Assembly (NCBI GenBank): GCA_003260075.1
Contig: QLIY01000202.1
Location: 1 to 64,000, forward strand
DNA from: Phallusia mammillata
Lineage: Eukaryota > Chordata > Ascidiacea > Phlebobranchia > Ascidiidae
DNA length: 64,000 nucleotides
Reading direction: 5' to 3'
Shown in pieces: positions 57,118 through 64,000 of the stretch. The notes beneath the pieces are model-generated. The model did no database searches. It saw nothing but the letters and a program-made list of their open reading frames with translations, and had not been told where the DNA came from. A program made the position numbers and the translations under genes. The first letter of the stretch is position 1. Every line of letters begins with the position of its first letter.

Positions 57118-60100
57118 ATGGAAACAAATAGACCCAAGGAAGGTAATTTAATTGCCGAAGTGCAAACAACTACAGAAACTTCATCAGTTATGGCAGGTTA
57201 GTTTTATCCACTTATATTAATTTGTGTGTTTTTTAACCAACTTTTTATATATAATTTATTGGTACAGTCCAAATATTCAGAACTTTCGCTATGAGGCAAA
57301 TTAATATTAATGACACTGTTATGGCGATAATGAAGTTCCCCCCCCCCCAGAAACTTCATCAGCTATGGCAGGTTAGTTTTATCCACTTATATTAATTTGT
57401 GTGTTTTTTTAACCAACTTTTTATATATAATTTATTGGTACAGTCCAAATCTTCAGAACTTTTGTCATGAGGCAAAATAATATTAATGACACTGTTATGG
57501 CGATAATGAAGTTATTACGCATGAAATCTTAAGGTAATTGATACATTGTAATACATTGTGTACCTGCTTTATAATTGTTATTACAAGGGAATAAAAAGCC
57601 CAGGAAAAATCCATCTTAATGTGGACTGTAGACCACTTTTTTGCTATTACGGGCACATCACAGGTCGTTATTTTACCTATGGCCACCAAGTGTCTTTATA
57701 TTTTTGTTTATATATTACCAATATATCCCATCTACTGGTGACTGAAATTTCACATAAATTTCCTACTTCATCCATTGACTGAATGATTTGGCAATCATTC
57801 TTAACTAGTGATGGGACGACACCAGATTTTGAAGCGAGTACTGATACCGAGTACAAGTACCACATGTATATACCTTCGATACTGAGTAGCGAGTACGATT
57901 ACCGAGTACTTAAATGTAGTGTTGTACTTAGTTGCGTATCACTGGCTAATTTATCTGACATGGTCGGGGTACAGGCGTGCACACACACATGCCGAAAAAT
58001 GTAATCTCCACGCGATAGCTAAAAACATATTCCAATTTTGTCCTGTCCGAAGCAAATATTGGCATAAACTTGCCCATATTCTTATGGTGTAAATCGGCCT
58101 TCGGTACTCGCTCGTTGGTATCGAAAACTGAGACAAATTATTTCGATACCGAGTACGAGTATCGATACCACTGAAATCGTTCGATACCATCGATACCGAG
58201 TACTGAGTACCGGGTACTCATCCCATCACTAGTCTTAACTGTTTATGACTTAACCATCTGTACTGTTACATGTTTTGTTGCCTGTTTATTTGTGTGTATG
58301 CTCAAAATAAATAGGTCATTAATATATGTTTCCAACCCAAAAAAAGTTGTTTAAAACCAAAATGTTCAGCAAAAGAGTTTTGATTAATTCAGGACACAAA
58401 TATTTTTAATAGACATGTTTACGTTTACATATTTTCATGTCACATGGCCGCAGGTTGTGCATCCCTGCTCTAGACAAAATAAAAGTGAAATGGTAGGCTT
58501 ACTAGATTTTTACCACTTTAAATATTTTTTTATTTGTGTATACTTATTGGTTTTACAAATACAGTATCTTTTTGTCTTATAATTGTTGCAATCCTAAACC
58601 ATGTGTTTTTCATGTTTCTTGTTGCAGCTAACATGAAGTATATTTCGCTGGTGTGTTTGGTCATTCAAAACGCGACACTCATTTTGGCAATGAGATATGC
58701 TCGAACACGGGAAGGGGAAATTTTCTTTTCGACTGTTGCGGTTGTTGGATCAGAATTGCTAAAACTTTTAACATGCTTGCTTATAATACTGTATGAACAC
58801 GAAGGTAACAATTTTTTTCAAGTAACTATGCTTGTTGTAACATAGCATGTTTTTATTGTTAGTGTTGTTGAGTTGTGAAAAAATATGTCATTGTGTTTTC
58901 TCTACAGGAAATGTGAAATCTTGGACCAGTCATTTATATGGAAGTATTGTTCTTCAGCCGATGGACACACTGAAAATGTCGATACCTGCCATTATATACA
59001 TGGTGCAAAACAACTTGTTGTATGTTGCAGTATCCAATCTCCCAGCAGCTACATATCAGGTGACTAACACATCTTGTATGAATGACTACTAATCATAAAA
59101 TCTTAGTCATAGAACTTTGGGATGGCAAAACCCTCATACCATCCCACTATTGTTTATGATATCTTTTCAACTTCATTCAATTTGTTCAAACATACAACTA
59201 TTTATTCAGGTTTTTTGTTCTGACACCCTACTTTAGCATGAAAAATTGGGAACTGTGTTTTACCATTGTAATTTCAAAGATATTCTTAACCTGTGTACTG
59301 TTGTTTTCAGGTGACATACCAACTTAAAATCCTTACAACTGCTATGTTTTCTGTTACAATGTTGGGAAAATCCCTGGCTAAACACCAATGGTTTGCAATG
59401 TTGTTATTGTTTGCTGGAGTTGCCATTGTGCAGGTGAGGATTTGTAACAAACCTTTTTTGTCCTGAAAAAAGCAATTTAAAATCCTTAAGATACCAAAAA
59501 TTAGGTTACAGTTAAAGCATTTTTAATCACACAAAAAAAACACGCATTGTGTTTGTGTTTATGTAAAGATTGTGCAAATGCGTTTTTTGTCAATGTGAGA
59601 AATTCATTCACGCAAGCAGGCTTGGTAAGTACCGATTAAGGCCTATACTATGTTTACACATTATAACATCTGGTCTTTTACTCAGGTTCAAGTCCAAAGT
59701 GGTAAAGAAAAATCACAAACAGATGTTGAACAGAATGCTTTGAAAGGTCTCATCGCAGTGATTGCATCTTGCATTTCATCTGGCTTTGCTGGCGTTTACT
59801 TTGAGAAAATCCTGAAGGGATCAAAAGGTTCAGTTTGGCTTCGAAACATCCAGTTGGGACTATTTGGTGCAATTTCTGGACTTATTGGAGTTTGGACCAA
59901 AGATGGTGCAGGAGTTGCAGAAAAAGGTTTATTTTTTGGATTTACACCTTTAGTCTATTTCATTATCTGTATCCAGGCCTTTGGTGGGCTTCTCGTTGCC
60001 GTTGTGATCAAATATGCTGACAATATTCTAAAGGGTTTTGCAACATCTATATCAATTATAGTGTCAACTGTTGCTGCTGTGTTCATCTTTAGCTTCAATG

Positions 60101-60356
60101 TAACCTTACTGTTTGTGATTGGTGCTACACCCCCCCCCCTGGGCTTCTCGTTGCCGTTGTGATCAAATATGCTGACAATATTCTAAAAGGTTTTGCAACA
60201 TCTATATCAATTATAGTGTCAACTGTTGCTGCCGTGTTCATCTTTAGCTTCAATGTAACCTTACTGTTTGTGATTGGTGCCACGTTGGTGATATTAGCTG
60301 TCTACCTTTACAGCTTACCAAAGCCAGAAAAAGCAGGTCTACCAAAACCTGTTTAA
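57118..60356 (+). CDS. SLC35A2: UDP-galactose transporter of the SLC35A2 type (last exon broken by duplication)
   Basis: Golgi nucleotide-sugar antiporter supplying UDP-galactose to glycosyltransferases. Exons: 57118-57196, 58628-58804, 58908-59059, 59311-59433, 59686-60356. Motifs: [61 protein letters not shown] and AVYLYSLP. The last two and the phrase GVAIVQ fit SLC35A2 better than A1 or A3. About ten hydrophobic helices are visible. In the last exon 59985-60129 is repeated at 60140-60283 with C between; removing 155 bases restores 348 residues in frame. The end of exon 1 is also copied at about 57349-57366. Confidence 0.93.
57174..57514. repeat. Haplotype duplication around an 11-C spacer (SLC35A2 exon 1 end)
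   Basis: Copies 57174-57337 and 57349-57514 both contain agaaacttcatcag and the exon 1 donor, with C 57338-57348 between. Confidence 0.85.
57806..58231. mobile_element. hAT-like element with TAGTGATGGG inverted ends
   Basis: Starts tagtgatggga and ends tcccatcacta; flanks ttcttaac and gtcttaac match at seven of eight bases. The interior has many copies of (g)agtac(c/t)gagta-type motifs, as in the TAGGGA family. SLC35A2 intron 1. Confidence 0.7.
59985..60283. repeat. Haplotype duplication around a 10-C spacer in SLC35A2 last exon
   Basis: 145-bp copies with mostly silent differences flanking C 60130-60139; the 155-base offset breaks the frame. Confidence 0.9.
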
Positions 60357-61563
60357 AAATTTGGTTTCGCGAATTTATAAAAAAATCCAACACACAAAGG
60401 TGATTATTTTATGTGTGCGTTAAACTGGAAGATTATATTACTTAAAGCAACAATATGTGTATGCACTTAATTCATCATTGTGGAAAAAATAGCCACAACA
60501 ATTGAACAGAGAAAATACCAAAGTTTAATCCAAGAGGTTTTGAACTGCCATTATTTACACATCAGATAGTATTGTTATTCTGTGCTAGAAGAAATTACAA
60601 CTTGTCTTCCATTTACAAACATGACATTGTCATAGCAATTACATTTTTTTTCTAGTGCACTAGTAGGCCATTAGTTTAATATTTGTGAAAATGACTGTTT
60701 GTTAGTAATAACCCCACCAATTTTTAGTTTTACATGTTTTGTTGCTTCCCGTATATAGATGCATTAATCTTATAATTTTTAAATTTAGCCATGTAATGTA
60801 CACACAATTGTACTGCAGTTATTGACACATGGGTAGTTGATGTATTTGCACAAATATTTTATTGTTTATCACACCCCCCCCCCATGTTTTGTTGCTTCCC
60901 GTATATAGATGCATTAATCTTATAATTTTTAGCCATGTAATGTACACACAATTGTATTGCAGTTTTGACACATGGGTAGTTGATGTATTTGCACAAATAT
61001 TTTATTGTTTAGCGCGTGTTTTTTATTCTGTCTCTTTTATCAATTTCTAAAGCTGCAGTAGGAGTCCGATACATTGTTCAAATAACAAATATATATTTAG
61101 TAATTTTGCTTGCAATGTTGGTATTATTTAGCTAGCAGAAATATTTATCAGTACTGTACTGAAAAATTGCATAATCTTGCTGAAACTGGTGCCTTAGTTG
61201 TATAAAACTTACTTTTTGGTGGTCTAAAACATTTGTTCCTCCAGTAATTTATCCTTTAATGGTGTAATATCTTAACATATGTGATTGTTCTGTTGTTGAA
61301 TATTTCAGTTTTGTTTATTTCAGTGAATCCATGTGGTTATTGTCGCAATACCTCTGCAGCCAGTAAATTAAATGGTCATTCTATTGTCACCATTTTTATG
61401 CTTTTAGTTTCTACATATACTGGAATAAAACTTTACACAAAACAATTGTGGTCAATTTAATTTGAAAGTAAAAATGATTGGCTTCCAATGAAACCCTTGC
61501 TTTATTATGTTTTATATATACTTTAAAACAAACACAGGACTCAACAAAACTATTAAAACAAAT
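60357..61563. other. SLC35A2 3' UTR and convergent region with ZMYND10
   Basis: No coding exon. 60734-60873 and 60884-61010 are haplotype copies around C 60874-60883. AATAAA near 61423 could serve polyadenylation. Confidence 0.5.

Positions 61564-64000
<2,437 letters not shown>

Overview
This window looks like nuclear DNA of a tunicate, most probably a Ciona species. It is AT-rich, its protein genes are compact and split by many short GT-AG introns, its proteins resemble vertebrate orthologues closely, and it carries short hAT-type MITEs and tRNA-derived SINE pieces. No prokaryotic or viral module is visible.

Layout: (1) 1.8-13.1 kb, minus: USP20/USP33-type deubiquitinase. (2) 14.0-15.2 kb, plus: protein phosphatase 1 catalytic subunit with an intronless coding region, divergent from USP. 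(3) 16.3-21.6 kb, plus: COX15 (heme A synthase), 9 exons. (4) 22.6-24.0 kb, minus: ARL3 small GTPase, convergent with COX15. (5) 26.3-34.7 kb, minus: ACSL3/4-type long-chain acyl-CoA synthetase, 16 exons. (6) 34.7-42.8 kb: mostly gene-poor, with one possible minus-strand exon carrying an AKAP-like helix. (7) 42.8-56.0 kb, plus: TRPM-family cation channel, 24 firm exons and one possible 5' exon. (8) 57.1-60.4 kb, plus: SLC35A2-type UDP-galactose transporter. (9) 61.6-64.0 kb, minus: ZMYND10, running off the right edge. Exon borders were set by hand from splice sites, reading phase and family similarity. Phases agree through COX15, ARL3, ACSL, TRPM, SLC35A2 and ZMYND10, and through USP apart from one missing exon.

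The genes do not form an operon or one pathway. They cover ubiquitin removal, dephosphorylation, mitochondrial heme, ciliary trafficking and dynein assembly (ARL3, ZMYND10), lipid activation, ion flux and Golgi sugar transport.

The strongest non-genic signal is technical. At more than 20 places a roughly 10-base run of pure G (left of about 40 kb) or pure C (right of about 45 kb) sits between two near-identical copies of the same sequence. These look like two haplotypes joined end to end by a fixed spacer. They break the PP1 and SLC35A2 reading frames and duplicate exons of USP, ARL3, TRPM and ZMYND10. The G-to-C switch suggests a change of contig orientation between 40.05 and 45.33 kb. Three longer G tracts (99, 61 and 25 bases) replace the centres of inverted-repeat elements.
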